Source: Microbacterium sp. SLBN-154
GTDB lineage: Bacteria; Actinomycetota; Actinomycetes; Actinomycetales; Microbacteriaceae
Assembly: GCF_006715565.1 (NCBI RefSeq)
Contig: NZ_VFNL01000001.1
Location: 1,798,001-1,862,000, forward strand
Direction of reading: 5' to 3'
DNA: 64,000 nucleotides
Below, piece by piece: positions 1-12,331 of this stretch. The translations under genes and the position numbers were made by a program. The number at the start of each line of letters is the position of its first letter. Position 1 is the first letter of the stretch. The notes beneath the pieces were generated by a model. It saw nothing but the letters and a program-made list of their open reading frames with translations. It was not told where the DNA came from and searched no databases.

Positions 1-54
1 GCGCCGATGGTACTGCAGGGGGGACCCTGTGGGAGAGTAGGACACCGCCGGACT
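1..54 (+). rRNA. rrf: 5S ribosomal RNA, 3' part only
   Basis: The window opens inside a 5S rRNA. The stretch matches the conserved 3' half, with a GGGAGAGTAGG loop E/helix IV segment followed by the CACCGCCGGAC 3' strand of the terminal helix. The 5' half and the rest of the rRNA operon lie outside the window. The end is placed where the terminal helix strand stops and is accurate to a few bases. Confidence 0.88.
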
Positions 55-63
55 TCTTTCGAG

Positions 64-93
64 AAATGGCCACCCAATGTTGGGTGGCCATTT
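64..93 (+). terminator. rRNA operon terminator hairpin
   Basis: A perfect 14-bp inverted repeat, AAATGGCCACCCAA at 64-77 and its complement at 80-93, starts about ten bases after the 5S end. The A and T runs at its edges make it a typical intrinsic terminator for the rRNA operon. Confidence 0.85.
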
Positions 94-132
94 CGCGTTA
101 ACGGCCCATGCAGGGTCGGAGGGGAGTGCGTC

Positions 133-1275
133 ATGACCGAGGATCGACGCGGAAGATCGGATGATCGTAGGGATCGTCCGTCCCGCGACAGTCGCGGAAA
201 GGATGCGGCGGGGCGCGACAGTCGCGCCGACCGACCTCGACAGGCTCCCGGGGACCGCACGCCATCCACCGATCGCGGAAAGCCTCCGCGGAGCGGCGCT
301 GACCGGCGAGAGGGCGGCCGCCCCTCATCGTCGCGGCGCGACGATGAGCGGCGCTCCGCGCCTCGCCGAGACGGCGACGCCCGACGCGACGGCGACCGCC
401 GAACGGCGTCTCGTCGTGAGGGCGAGCGCAGCGGTGGACCGCGCCGTGACGGAGACCGCGGGTCAAGGCCTCGCCGCGACGATTCCTCCCGTCACGACGA
501 ACGTCGTTCCCGCCCCCCGCAGTCCGAGCGGATCCCCGAGCCGGATCTTCCTGAGGACGTCACTCCACGGTCGCTCGATGCCGCGGCGCGAAATCAGTTG
601 AAGACGCTGAGTAAGGAGAATGCCGAGGCGGTCGCGCGGCACCTCGCCATGGCCGCCCTGCTCATCGACGAAGACCCGACGCGAGCTCACGAGCATGCCC
701 TCGCCGCCACGCGCCGTGCAGGCCGCGTGGCCGTGGTGCGCGAGACGGCGGCGATCACCGCGTATGCCGTCGGGGATTTCGCTCTGGCGCTGCGGGAGCT
801 GCGTACCTATCGGCGCATCTCCGGTCGCGACGATCAGATCGCGCTCATGGTCGACAGTGAACGGGGGGTCGGTCGCCCGGACCGCGCTCTGGAGGTCGGT
901 CGGGCGGTCGACCGCACGGTGCTCCCGACGGATGTGCGGGTGCATCTGGCGATCGCGATGTCGGGTGCGCGGCTGGACCTCGGTGAAACCGAGCGGGCGT
1001 TGCAGGAACTGGACATCCCCGAACTCGATCCTGATCGCGCCTTCGCCTGGAGCTCCGACCTCTTCGCCGCGCGTGCGACCGTGCTCGAAGAGCTCGGCCG
1101 TCACGAGGAGGCTGCGTCGTGGCGTGCGCGCGCCGACGTGGCCGCCGATGTGATCGCCGGTGCCAACGGTGACGACCAGTGGGAGACGGTCGAGATCGCC
1201 GAGGTGATCGAGGAGATGGGCGATGGCGATGCCGTCTCGCCCTCCGCCGGCGACGATGCAGGCGAACGCAGCTGA
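133..1275 (+). CDS. Arg/Asp-rich protein with TPR-like C-terminal domain
   Basis: 380 residues in two parts. About residues 1-145 are a low-complexity mixed-charge tract built from RD, DRR and RRDGD units, expected to be disordered. From about 150 to 350 the protein is helical with TPR-like helix pairs (ARHLAMAALLIDEDPTRAHEHA, later ALELGRAVDRT-type helices), and it ends in an acidic tail. It sits where M. tuberculosis has Rv1691, a TPR protein next to a HAD phosphatase, so it is probably the same family. The start is ATG 133, preceded by GGAGGGGAG at a good distance; an open frame continues upstream into the 5S gene but cannot be coding. Its stop overlaps the next start (TGATG), so the two are coupled. 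Function is unknown. An RNA- or ribosome-associated role is a guess from the charge pattern and its place after an rRNA operon. Confidence 0.8.
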   Translation: MTEDRRGRSDDRRDRPSRDSRGKDAAGRDSRADRPRQAPGDRTPSTDRGKPPRSGADRREGGRPSSSRRDDERRSAPRRDGDARRDGDRRTASRREGERSGGPRRDGDRGSRPRRDDSSRHDERRSRPPQSERIPEPDLPEDVTPRSLDAAARNQLKTLSKENAEAVARHLAMAALLIDEDPTRAHEHALAATRRAGRVAVVRETAAITAYAVGDFALALRELRTYRRISGRDDQIALMVDSERGVGRPDRALEVGRAVDRTVLPTDVRVHLAIAMSGARLDLGETERALQELDIPELDPDRAFAWSSDLFAARATVLEELGRHEEAASWRARADVAADVIAGANGDDQWETVEIAEVIEEMGDGDAVSPSAGDDAGERS

Positions 1276-2312
1276 TGGCCCTGTTCGGGAGACGGGGCAC
1301 AGGGCCGACCCCGCTCGACGGTGTGGACGTGATCCTGGCGGATCTCGACGGTGTCGTCTATGCGGGGGCCGGTGCGCTGCCGCACGCGGTGACATCGCTC
1401 CAACAGGCACGAGATGGGAGGCGCCTGGCGTACATCACCAACAACGCCTCGCGCCCGGACACCGCGGTCGCGGAGCACCTCACGTCGCTGGGGCTCCCCA
1501 CGGCGGCAGACGAGGTGGTGACGAGCCCCCAGGCTGCCATGCGGCTTCTCTCCACACGGGTCGAACCCGGTTCGACGATTCTCGTCGTGGGCGGGGAGGG
1601 CTTGACGCGGGAGGTCGAGAAGGCCGGCTTCGTCGTGACTCGCAGCGCAGCGGATGAACCGGCGGCAGTCGTGCAGGGTTTCGCGCCGGAGGTCGGATGG
1701 CTGCAGCTGGCCGAAGCGGCGTACGCGTTGAAGATCCCTGAAGAAGATGGCGGGATCCCGTGGATCGCCACCAACACCGACTGGACGATCCCGCAGGCGC
1801 GCGGTGTCGCGCCCGGAAACGGCACGCTCGTATCCGCTGTGCACACCGCGGTCGGCCGACTGGCGACGGTCGCCGGTAAGCCGGAGACCCCGATCTTCGA
1901 GGAGGCGGTGTCCCGGTTCGGTGCGCGACGTCCGCTGTTCATCGGTGATCGGCTCGACACCGACATTCTCGGTGCCCGACGGGCGGGCATCGATTCCGCG
2001 CTCGTCCTGACCGGCATAGACCGGCCCAAGCAAGTGCTCGCCGCACCGCCCGGGTCGCGGCCCACGTACCTTCTCGGCGATCTGCGGGAGCTCCATGAGC
2101 CGTATCCTGCCGTCCGCGTGTCGGGCGACACCGTCACGGTGGGCCGGGCGCGTGTGCGGATCGACGGCGGTGACGTGCTCATCGACAGCGACGGCGACCG
2201 GCCGATCGACCTGCTTCGTGCCGGCGCGACGGCGATCTGGAACACGGGACGGGCGATCTTCGGATTCCGTGTGCCCGAGCGGCTCTACGCCGACCCGTTC
2301 CACCGGCCCTGA
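1275..2312 (+). CDS. HAD-superfamily (IIA) phosphatase
   Basis: 345 residues. Motif I is DLDGVVY at residues 23-29, where the first Asp is the phosphorylated nucleophile. A TNNAS segment follows (motif II region), and FIGDRLDTDI is motif III/IV. This is the NagD/HAD-IIA group, which dephosphorylates small phosphometabolites such as p-nitrophenyl phosphate or glycerol phosphate. The M. tuberculosis gene in the same place, Rv1692, is described as a glycerol-3-phosphate phosphatase. The C-terminal 60 residues extend past the core cap domain. The start at ATG 1275 shares a base with the upstream stop; the frame is open further upstream, but only inside the preceding gene. Confidence 0.85.
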   Translation: MALFGRRGTGPTPLDGVDVILADLDGVVYAGAGALPHAVTSLQQARDGRRLAYITNNASRPDTAVAEHLTSLGLPTAADEVVTSPQAAMRLLSTRVEPGSTILVVGGEGLTREVEKAGFVVTRSAADEPAAVVQGFAPEVGWLQLAEAAYALKIPEEDGGIPWIATNTDWTIPQARGVAPGNGTLVSAVHTAVGRLATVAGKPETPIFEEAVSRFGARRPLFIGDRLDTDILGARRAGIDSALVLTGIDRPKQVLAAPPGSRPTYLLGDLRELHEPYPAVRVSGDTVTVGRARVRIDGGDVLIDSDGDRPIDLLRAGATAIWNTGRAIFGFRVPERLYADPFHRP

Positions 2313-2332
2313 AGGCCGCGAGCCGCCGCCTC

Positions 2333-2515
2333 TCACTCACTCGACGGCGTATTCGCCAGCGCACGACGACGACGCGGGACGATGCGCATCACCGCCATCC
2401 CCGCCGCGATCAAGGCGAAAGCCGCGAGGCCGAGCCAGAGCGAATCGAACCCGGTGGCCGCGAGCGCTCCCGCGCCCGCGCCGGCTCCCATCGACGAAAC
2501 GGCGTCGTTGTACAT
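2333..2515 (-). CDS. 60-residue membrane protein with sortase-like LAATG tail
   Basis: A 60-residue protein. It has a short Gly/Ala stretch (MGAGAGAGA), then LAATG, then about 20 hydrophobic residues (FDSLWLGLAAF onward), then a basic end RIVPRRRR. That order (LAxTG, membrane helix, Arg-rich tail) is the layout of a sorting signal for class E sortases of actinobacteria. No N-terminal signal peptide is present, so the whole protein is little more than the sorting signal. The start ATG 2515 follows AAAGGAG six bases upstream. It lies 17 bases after the glycosyltransferase pseudogene, evidently in one transcript. It could instead be an ordinary single-span micropeptide. No sortase gene is in the window. 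Confidence 0.72.
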   Translation of the reverse strand: MYNDAVSSMGAGAGAGALAATGFDSLWLGLAAFALIAAGMAVMRIVPRRRRALANTPSSE

Positions 2516-2532
2516 GAACGTCTCCTTTCCTC

Positions 2533-3458
2533 TCACCATGCGCGTTGACGTCGGGTCAACGCATCGAAGTAAGCCTTGGTGTGGACGAGCTGGAGGAACA
2601 CATCGAGCAGCAGCTCGTACATGAGCGCCGCCGGCAGCATGTAGCGCCAGCCGCGATCGCGCAGCGTGACGACGCGCTCGACCACGAAGATGGCCGTGAC
2701 GAAGAGCCAGAAGGGTTGCAGGCCCCACTGGCCCGTGGCCACGGCGAACACGATCGTGGCGAGGTAGAGGTACGTCACCAGGCATCCGACCATCGTCAGA
2801 AGCTGCCGGCCCCAGTACGGCCACGTCACCCGCGTCAGTCCGTACTGCACGCAGTTCTCCACCGCTCCGCGCTTCCATCGCAAACGCTGGCGCCAGAGCT
2901 CCGTCCAGCTGGGCATCACTTCCGTCACGAGTGTGCAGCCGGCGGGACTGAGCACCTCGTAGCCGAGATGCTTGATGGCGAAGGTCAGTTCGTTGTCCTC
3001 GGTGAGAACGGTCGTGTCGTACACGCCGCCGTGGCCATCTCCGGAGGGAAGAGCGCCGCTCTCGCGGGCGCGGCTGATCTCGCGGAGCACGGCGGCTCGC
3101 ATCACCGCGGCGGTTCCCGTCACGACAAGGCATCTCCCATCGAGCCGTCGCACATCGCGTCCGTAACGGGCGTATTCGTTGCGGAGTCGGCGTCTTGAAC
3201 CAGGATGAGGTCGTCATCGTCCAACTCGCTCAGCATCACGGCGAGCACCTGGTTGAGGGCACCCGCCTTCTTCGCGGTGTTGCCCGTCGTCGGCCAGACG
3301 TCGGCACCGAGATCCGCCGCGACAGCGGCGGTGTCGTCGGTGCAGTTGTCGGGGACCACCACGATGTGATCGGGGGGTGCGCTCTGCTGTCGCAGCCCTT
3401 GGATGGCAGCGCCGATCCCCGCCTCCTCGTTGTGGGCCGGGATGACCGCGACAAGCAT
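2533..3458 (-). pseudogene. Family 2 glycosyltransferase, disrupted by internal deletion and frameshift
   Basis: Two frames together make a membrane GT2 enzyme. The 5' part (from ATG 3458, with AAAGGAG upstream) encodes the N-terminal GT-A domain: VAVIPAHNEEAG, VVPDNCTDDT and QDADS. At about 3181-3187 the reading jumps frame to RNEYARYGRDVRRL, TGTAAVMR, TEDNELTF, the QRLRWKRG (QxxRW) motif and several membrane helices, ending at 2533. In related enzymes DADS and QRNEYARY are separated by some 40-50 residues (acceptor-site strand and VGAVGG-type segment); here they are joined directly and out of frame. The first frame reads through only about 20 foreign residues before a stop. This looks like an old enzyme lost by an out-of-frame deletion of roughly 130 bases, not a one-base sequencing error. 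Confidence 0.85.
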
Positions 3459-3620
3459 GCCCGCTCCTTTCGACCGTGACAGTCGAACGTGGACGATGGA
3501 GTGAGGGCGGTGCGGAAAACGCCTGATCGGAGGATGTTCTCGGGTCAGGCGGGCGATAACGGCGTGGGCGCGAGGGGTGAAGGGAGGGTGAAACCGACAG
3601 CCCTCGGACGGGAGGACACA

Positions 3621-3660
3621 CGAACAGGACCGACGGGATGCGCCCCGTCGGTCCTGTTCG
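3621..3660 (-). terminator. Strong hairpin terminator after the LuxR gene
   Basis: A perfect 17-bp inverted repeat (arms 3621-3637 and 3644-3660, six-base loop) lies 16 bases beyond the end of the LuxR-type gene at 3676. It has no T-run, as is common in high-GC actinobacteria. It separates that gene from the glycosyltransferase pseudogene downstream. The rest of 3459-3675 shows nothing else clear. Confidence 0.78.
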
Positions 3661-3675
3661 TCTGTTGCGGGTGCG

Positions 3676-5229
3676 TCAGGCGGTCAGAACACCGAGACTT
3701 CGGGCGCGTTCGAGCGCGCCGTCACGCGTGGACGCGCCCAGCTTGCGATACACGTTCCGCAGCTGCGTCTTCACGGTGTTGAGGGAGACGTGAAGGGACT
3801 GCGCGATCGTGCGCGGTGACTCTCCCGCAGCGAGCCGCCCCAGGACCATCCGTTCGCGCGGGCTGAGCGCAATGCCTTCGTCGGCGACGTCGCCCGCGGT
3901 ATCGACGCTCGATACCAAGACGTCGAGCAATGCGCGCTCCGCCGGGTCGAGATCACTGTGCATCGCTCGATCGATGAGCAGGGTGAGGACCCTGCCGGGC
4001 ATCTTCCGGAAGGCGCGCAGGGCTCCGCTCCGGGCGCATTCGCGAAGGAGGAATCGGAAGGAGGCGTCCGCGGAGCGAAGGTCGCCCAGGAGCGCCCGCG
4101 CCTGCGCGTCGATCGCAGCGGCGTAGGCCAATGACCGGACCGGGTGGTCCTCGTCGAGGAAGCAGTTCCGGATCTCCTCCACCGCCCTGCGCGGTTCACC
4201 GATCGCCAATGCTGCCCGAGCCGTGAGGGCTGCGCCGCACACCAGGTGTGCCGGATCCGATTCGTCTCGCAGCACGACCGCAGCCCGCGCGAGGTCGCCG
4301 GCGTGCATGAGCGCCTGAGCGCGATCCCCCATGCGCAGAACGCGAAGGAGTCCCGCCGCGGTGCTTTCGCGTTCGATTACTCGCATCCGGCGGATCGCCT
4401 CGAAACGACCTTCGAGGTCATCGCACTCCTCCGCCAGGAGCACCTGCAGGTGCTGCGCCAGGAACTCGAATTCCGATCCGTCCACCTCGCACATGAGGCG
4501 ACGCAGCGCGGGAGCGTGGTGTGCGAGCTCGTCGCGCTCCGCGGCGATGAGCATCTCGGAGATCTCCAGCGGCGCCGTCCACAATCCTCCCGGCATACGG
4601 TCCGCGAGGGGTCGAGCTGTCTGCATGACCCTGTCCGCCTGCGTGACGCTTCCGGTGAAGACCTCGACGATCGCGAGGAATCCGAGGGCTTCGATGCGCT
4701 TGTGCGGATTCAGGGTGGGCTCCGCATCGCGCAGACCGCGCTCGAGGTCGCCGCGCGCGCGGAACAGATCGCCCATGAGGACGCGGATCGTCCCCCGGTT
4801 GAGCAGCGCGGCCGGCCGCAGGTCGAGCCGATCGCGGATATCGCTGTGCGACGACGAGAGGATGTCGAGTGCGGCATCGGCGTAATCGAGGGCGGCGAAC
4901 AGGTCGCCGCGCGAGCGCTCTACGAGGCAGCGCAGAAGGGCAGCGGAAGCGCGCACCCGGCCGCTCGTCTCCGGCCCGGCGTCGATGAGGATCTCGGCCT
5001 TCTCGAGATAGGGCAGCGCCCGCCACGCGCCGGCGGCTCCTTCCCAACGATAGGTCGCGGCCATGGCGAGCAGGAGACCGATGTCCTCGGACCACAGATG
5101 TGTGGGATGGGACATCACCCAGGCGCGCAGCGCGGCGTCTCCCTCACTCCAGGCCTGATTCCAGCCTTCGTCTGCCTCGGTGGGATTCATCGCCTCGGGC
5201 ATGGGCGACGACGGATCGTAGACCGTCAA
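3676..5229 (-). CDS. LuxR-family transcriptional regulator
   Basis: 517 residues. The C-terminal about 65 residues are a LuxR/GerE helix-turn-helix: LSPRERMVLGRLAAGESP, then TIAQSLHVSLNTVKTQLRNVYRKLGA. The long N-terminal part is all-helical and TPR/MalT-like (repeated AxxLxRA helices). It has no Walker A motif, so it lacks the NTPase domain of full-length MalT/LAL regulators. The start is TTG 5227-5229, chosen because GGAAGGA stands about ten bases upstream; the first in-frame ATG is ten codons further in. The ligand and targets cannot be read from sequence. It is transcribed away from the tlyA operon and ends at the hairpin at 3621-3660. Confidence 0.85.
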   Translation of the reverse strand: MTVYDPSSPMPEAMNPTEADEGWNQAWSEGDAALRAWVMSHPTHLWSEDIGLLLAMAATYRWEGAAGAWRALPYLEKAEILIDAGPETSGRVRASAALLRCLVERSRGDLFAALDYADAALDILSSSHSDIRDRLDLRPAALLNRGTIRVLMGDLFRARGDLERGLRDAEPTLNPHKRIEALGFLAIVEVFTGSVTQADRVMQTARPLADRMPGGLWTAPLEISEMLIAAERDELAHHAPALRRLMCEVDGSEFEFLAQHLQVLLAEECDDLEGRFEAIRRMRVIERESTAAGLLRVLRMGDRAQALMHAGDLARAAVVLRDESDPAHLVCGAALTARAALAIGEPRRAVEEIRNCFLDEDHPVRSLAYAAAIDAQARALLGDLRSADASFRFLLRECARSGALRAFRKMPGRVLTLLIDRAMHSDLDPAERALLDVLVSSVDTAGDVADEGIALSPRERMVLGRLAAGESPRTIAQSLHVSLNTVKTQLRNVYRKLGASTRDGALERARSLGVLTA

Positions 5230-5365
5230 GGTTCGGGTTCCTTCCAGTCATCCACTGCCGACATCGCCGACACGGGTGCCCACCCCCGCTGTTCGGATCG
5301 ACGCCATCGGCCGTAGAGTTCTCTGACTCTAAGTGTTCGGAGCGGGTGCGGGATCCGATTCGAAG

Positions 5366-5371
5366 TATTCT
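5366..5371 (+). promoter_or_regulatory. -10 element TATTCT for the tlyA-nadK-recN operon
   Basis: TATTCT lies exactly six bases before ATG 5378, so transcription should start at or next to the start codon (leaderless). No good -35 is visible. There is no ribosome binding site in front of the gene, which supports this reading. Confidence 0.5.
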
Positions 5372-5377
5372 GTGAGC

Positions 5378-5554
5378 ATGTCAGGTGGCCACCGTGAAGC
5401 CGACGGCCAGGCTCCATCGGAGCTGCTGTCGGCGCTGGAGATCATCGAATCCCAGCCGTTGGCCGAGCGTGCCGAGGCCTTCACCGCGATCCACGATGAT
5501 CTCGCCCGACGCCTGGATCAGACCCTCGGCGCCGGCGATCCGGCGCACCGATGA
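5378..5554 (+). CDS. Conserved 58-residue protein at the head of the tlyA operon
   Basis: 58 residues, hydrophilic, with a helix-forming core (SELLSALEIIESQPLAERAEAF, then IHDDLARRLDQTL). M. tuberculosis has a protein of the same size in the same place (Rv1693), so it is a real, conserved gene. Function is unknown. The start is ATG 5378, exactly six bases after a -10-like TATTCT; GTG 5372 is an in-frame alternative. Its stop overlaps the tlyA start (ATGA), which suggests translational coupling. Confidence 0.75.
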   Translation: MSGGHREADGQAPSELLSALEIIESQPLAERAEAFTAIHDDLARRLDQTLGAGDPAHR

Positions 5555-6351
5555 CCGATCGTCTCGACGCGGCTCTGGCTGCCCGAGGCCTGGCGCGCTC
5601 CCGCACGCACGCCGCCTCGCTGATCTCGGCGGGTGCGGTGCGAGTCGGGGGCATCGAGATCCGCAAGGCCTCCCATCGCGTCGCTGACGACGCGGTCATC
5701 GACGTCGCGGCGACCGATCATTACGTCAGCCGCGGTGCGGTCAAGCTCGTCGCGGCCCTCGACGCCTTCGACGTCGATCCCCGGGGGTCCATCGCGCTCG
5801 ATCTCGGAGCGTCCACGGGCGGGTTCACGCAGGTGCTCCTCGAGCGAGGCGCCCGCACGGTGATCGCGGTCGACGTGGGTCACGGTCAGCTCGATGCGCG
5901 CATCCGCGCCGACACCGCAGTCGTCGTCGTGGAAGGCTTCAACGCGCGCGAGATGACCCGGGAGGACTGGGAGGCGTGGTCGGCGGGCACAACGGGCCCG
6001 GAGATCGTCGTCGGGGACCTGTCCTTCATCTCGCTGCGCCACATCCTTCCGGCGATCGCCCGTGTTGCGCCGACGTCGGCCGATGTCGTGCTGCTGGTCA
6101 AGCCACAGTTCGAGGTCGGGAGGACCGGGGTGAGGGAGGGGCTGGTGACGGACCCCTCCGCGCGTGCCGACGCGGTCGCCGGTGTGCTGTGGAGCGCCTG
6201 GGACAGCGGGTTCGGCACGGCAGGCGTCATCGCCTCACCCCTCCTCGGCGCGCGTGGCAACAGGGAGTTCCTCATCCACCTGCGACCGGGGGCGGGGCAA
6301 AACCCGACAGAATGGCTCGGGACCGTGAACGACGTGGCAGGGGAGCGATGA
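5551..6351 (+). CDS. tlyA: TlyA family rRNA (cytidine-2'-O)-methyltransferase
   Basis: 266 residues. The N-terminal about 60 residues are an S4 RNA-binding domain (RLDAALAARGLARSR, SAGAVRVGG). An FtsJ-type methyltransferase follows, with SAM motif I LDLGASTGGFTQVLLERG and later LVKPQFEVGR. TlyA methylates cytidine 2'-OH in 16S and 23S rRNA, and in mycobacteria its loss gives resistance to capreomycin and viomycin. The gene overlaps both neighbours by four bases (ATGA) in the conserved tlyA-nadK-recN operon. Confidence 0.93.
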   Translation: MTDRLDAALAARGLARSRTHAASLISAGAVRVGGIEIRKASHRVADDAVIDVAATDHYVSRGAVKLVAALDAFDVDPRGSIALDLGASTGGFTQVLLERGARTVIAVDVGHGQLDARIRADTAVVVVEGFNAREMTREDWEAWSAGTTGPEIVVGDLSFISLRHILPAIARVAPTSADVVLLVKPQFEVGRTGVREGLVTDPSARADAVAGVLWSAWDSGFGTAGVIASPLLGARGNREFLIHLRPGAGQNPTEWLGTVNDVAGER

Positions 6352-7312
6352 CCGAGCCGGAGCGCAACATCCTCGTCGTCGCGCACGCACACCGGCCAGC
6401 GACGATCGACGCGGCGACCCGGGTGATCACGGCGCTCAACGCTGCCGGAGCCCGTCCCGTTCTTCCCGCCGACGACACGGCCGAGATGCGTCTGCTGACC
6501 GAGCGCCTCTTCCGCGCCGAGGAACCGGGGGCATCGCCCGCCCGGATCGGCCGGCTCGGCGATGACGTCGCGATCGACGACATCGAGCTGGCGATCGTCC
6601 TCGGCGGCGACGGTACGATCCTCCGCGCGGCCGAACTCGTCCGCGACGGCGGTGCACCGGTCCTCGGGATCAACATGGGCCACGTCGGCTTCCTCGCTGA
6701 GATCGAGCCGGATGACATGGACGATGCGGTCCGCATGGTCATCGCCCGCGACTATGAGGTCGAGGAGCGCCTCACCCTCTCCGTTCGGGTGAAGGACGCC
6801 TCGGGCGCTGTGGTCTACGACACGTGGGCGTTGAACGAGGCGACGGTGGAGAAGGCCAGCCGCCAGCGGATGCTCGAGGTCGTGATCGAAGTCGACGGGC
6901 GACCGCTGTCGAGTTTCGGATGCGACGGGGTGGTCGTGTCCACGCCGACCGGGTCGACGGCGTACAACTTCTCCGCCGGCGGCCCGATCATCTGGCCGAC
7001 CGTGCAGGCGATCTCGGTCGTGCCGCTCTCGGCGCACGCTCTGTTCGCGCGGCCTCTCGTGGTCGGACCCGAGCACGCCGTGGCGATCGAGGTGCTCGAC
7101 CGCACCGATGACACCGGCATCCTGTGGTGCGACGGACGTCGCTCCCACGACTTGCCCCCCGGGGCCCGTGTCGTGGTGCGACGCGCCACGCATCCGGTTC
7201 GGTTGGCTCGCCTTCATCCGGCAGCCTTCACCGACCGCCTGGTGCGCAAGTTCCGTCTGCCGGTCGAGGGCTGGCGGGGCCCGACCACCGCATCCGACCG
7301 CGAGCGATCATC

Positions 7313-7316
<4 letters not shown>
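6348..7316 (+). CDS. nadK: NAD kinase
   Basis: 322 residues. It phosphorylates NAD to NADP using ATP or polyphosphate. It shows the diagnostic GGDGT at residues 86-90, GINMGHVGFLAE, ALNEATVE and the glycine-rich TPTGSTAYNFSAGGP motif. The start ATG 6348 overlaps the tlyA stop (ATGA) and the end overlaps recN in the same way. An in-frame extension upstream lies wholly inside tlyA and is not used. Confidence 0.95.
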
Positions 7317-11316
<4,000 letters not shown>

Positions 11317-11350
11317 ACGGCACGATGATCCTCACCGGCTGGCCGATACG

Positions 11351-12274
11351 ATGACGCCGGATCGGGCGGTGAACGCCTACCTTCGCCATATCACCGTCGA
11401 GCGGGGGCTTTCCGAGCACACCGTCGCGGCGTATCGCCGTGATCTCGGCATCTACGGGGAGTGGCTCGGCCGGCGCGGCATCCGTGATCTCGGCGAGGTG
11501 ACCCCCCAGCTGCTCGAGGACTTCGCGGCCGAGCGCGCACGCGATGTCCCCGCGCCGGCGCCAACCAGTCTCGCCCGGCTGCAGTCGTCGGTACGGGGTC
11601 TGCACCGCTTCCTCGTGCAGGAGGGACTCCAGGATGTCGACCCCGCCGGAACGCTGCGCCCACCGAAAGCCCCCCAGCGGTTGCCCAAGGCGCTGACCGT
11701 CGCGCAGGTGGAGCAGCTGCTGGATGCGGCGGGGCCGGCGCCCGGTGCCGCGCAGCCCGGTGACGAAGTGGGCCTCAGAGACCGCGCGCTCCTCGAACTG
11801 CTCTATGCCACCGGAGCGCGGGTGTCGGAGGCGGTCCAGCTCGATCTCGACGACGTCTCCCACCCGGCGGTGCTCCGCCTGCGAGGCAAAGGGGCCAAGG
11901 AACGCATCGTGCCGGTGGGGTCGTACGCTCAGGCGGCGCTCGGTGCGTACCTCACCCGCGCCCGCCCGGAGCTCTCGCGGCGCGGCCGGGCGACACCCCG
12001 GCTCTTCCTCGGTGTGCGCGGCGCGCCGCTGTCGCGTCAGAGCGCGTGGCTGGTGATCCAGCAGGCGGCGGAGCGGGCGAGACTGACCGCCCACGTCTCG
12101 CCCCACACTCTTCGGCACTCCTTCGCCACGCACCTGCTGCAGGGCGGTGCCGATGTGCGAGTGGTGCAGGAGCTCCTGGGTCACGCGTCGGTCACGACGA
12201 CCCAGATCTACACCCATGTGAGCGTCGAGGCGCTGCGCGATGTCTACGCGACCAGCCATCCGCGCGCGCGGTGA
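11351..12274 (+). CDS. xerD: Tyrosine recombinase XerD
   Basis: 307 residues. The N-terminal SAM-like core-binding domain spans about 1-105, followed by the catalytic domain. The full active site is visible: R157 in GARVSE, K180 in RGKGAKER, H252 and R255 in HTLRH, H278 in LLGHAS, and Y287 in TQIYTHV. XerD resolves chromosome dimers at dif together with XerC. Its place between Nudix and parA-scpAB is the conserved housekeeping position, so it is not a phage integrase. Confidence 0.93.
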   Translation: MTPDRAVNAYLRHITVERGLSEHTVAAYRRDLGIYGEWLGRRGIRDLGEVTPQLLEDFAAERARDVPAPAPTSLARLQSSVRGLHRFLVQEGLQDVDPAGTLRPPKAPQRLPKALTVAQVEQLLDAAGPAPGAAQPGDEVGLRDRALLELLYATGARVSEAVQLDLDDVSHPAVLRLRGKGAKERIVPVGSYAQAALGAYLTRARPELSRRGRATPRLFLGVRGAPLSRQSAWLVIQQAAERARLTAHVSPHTLRHSFATHLLQGGADVRVVQELLGHASVTTTQIYTHVSVEALRDVYATSHPRAR

Positions 12275-12316
12275 GCCGTGATGGGTGAGCCTCCCGGGCA
12301 CGGTGGCGCGCGTCGT

Positions 12317-12322
12317 TAGAAT
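12317..12322 (+). promoter_or_regulatory. -10 element TAGAAT before parA
   Basis: TAGAAT ends nine bases before ATG 12332. Using the usual -7 position for the last T, transcription would start about three bases before the ATG, giving a near-leaderless mRNA. No ribosome binding site or clear -35 is seen. Confidence 0.5.
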
Positions 12323-12331
12323 CGATCAGAC

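Noticed and set aside
7..132. Upstream extension of the first protein gene into the 5S rRNA
   Set aside because: It overlaps the 5S 3' end and its terminator. ATG 133 has a good ribosome binding site.
11351..12274. Phage or island integrase
   Set aside because: It is a tyrosine recombinase, but it sits in the conserved xerD position with no attachment site or foreign genes around it.
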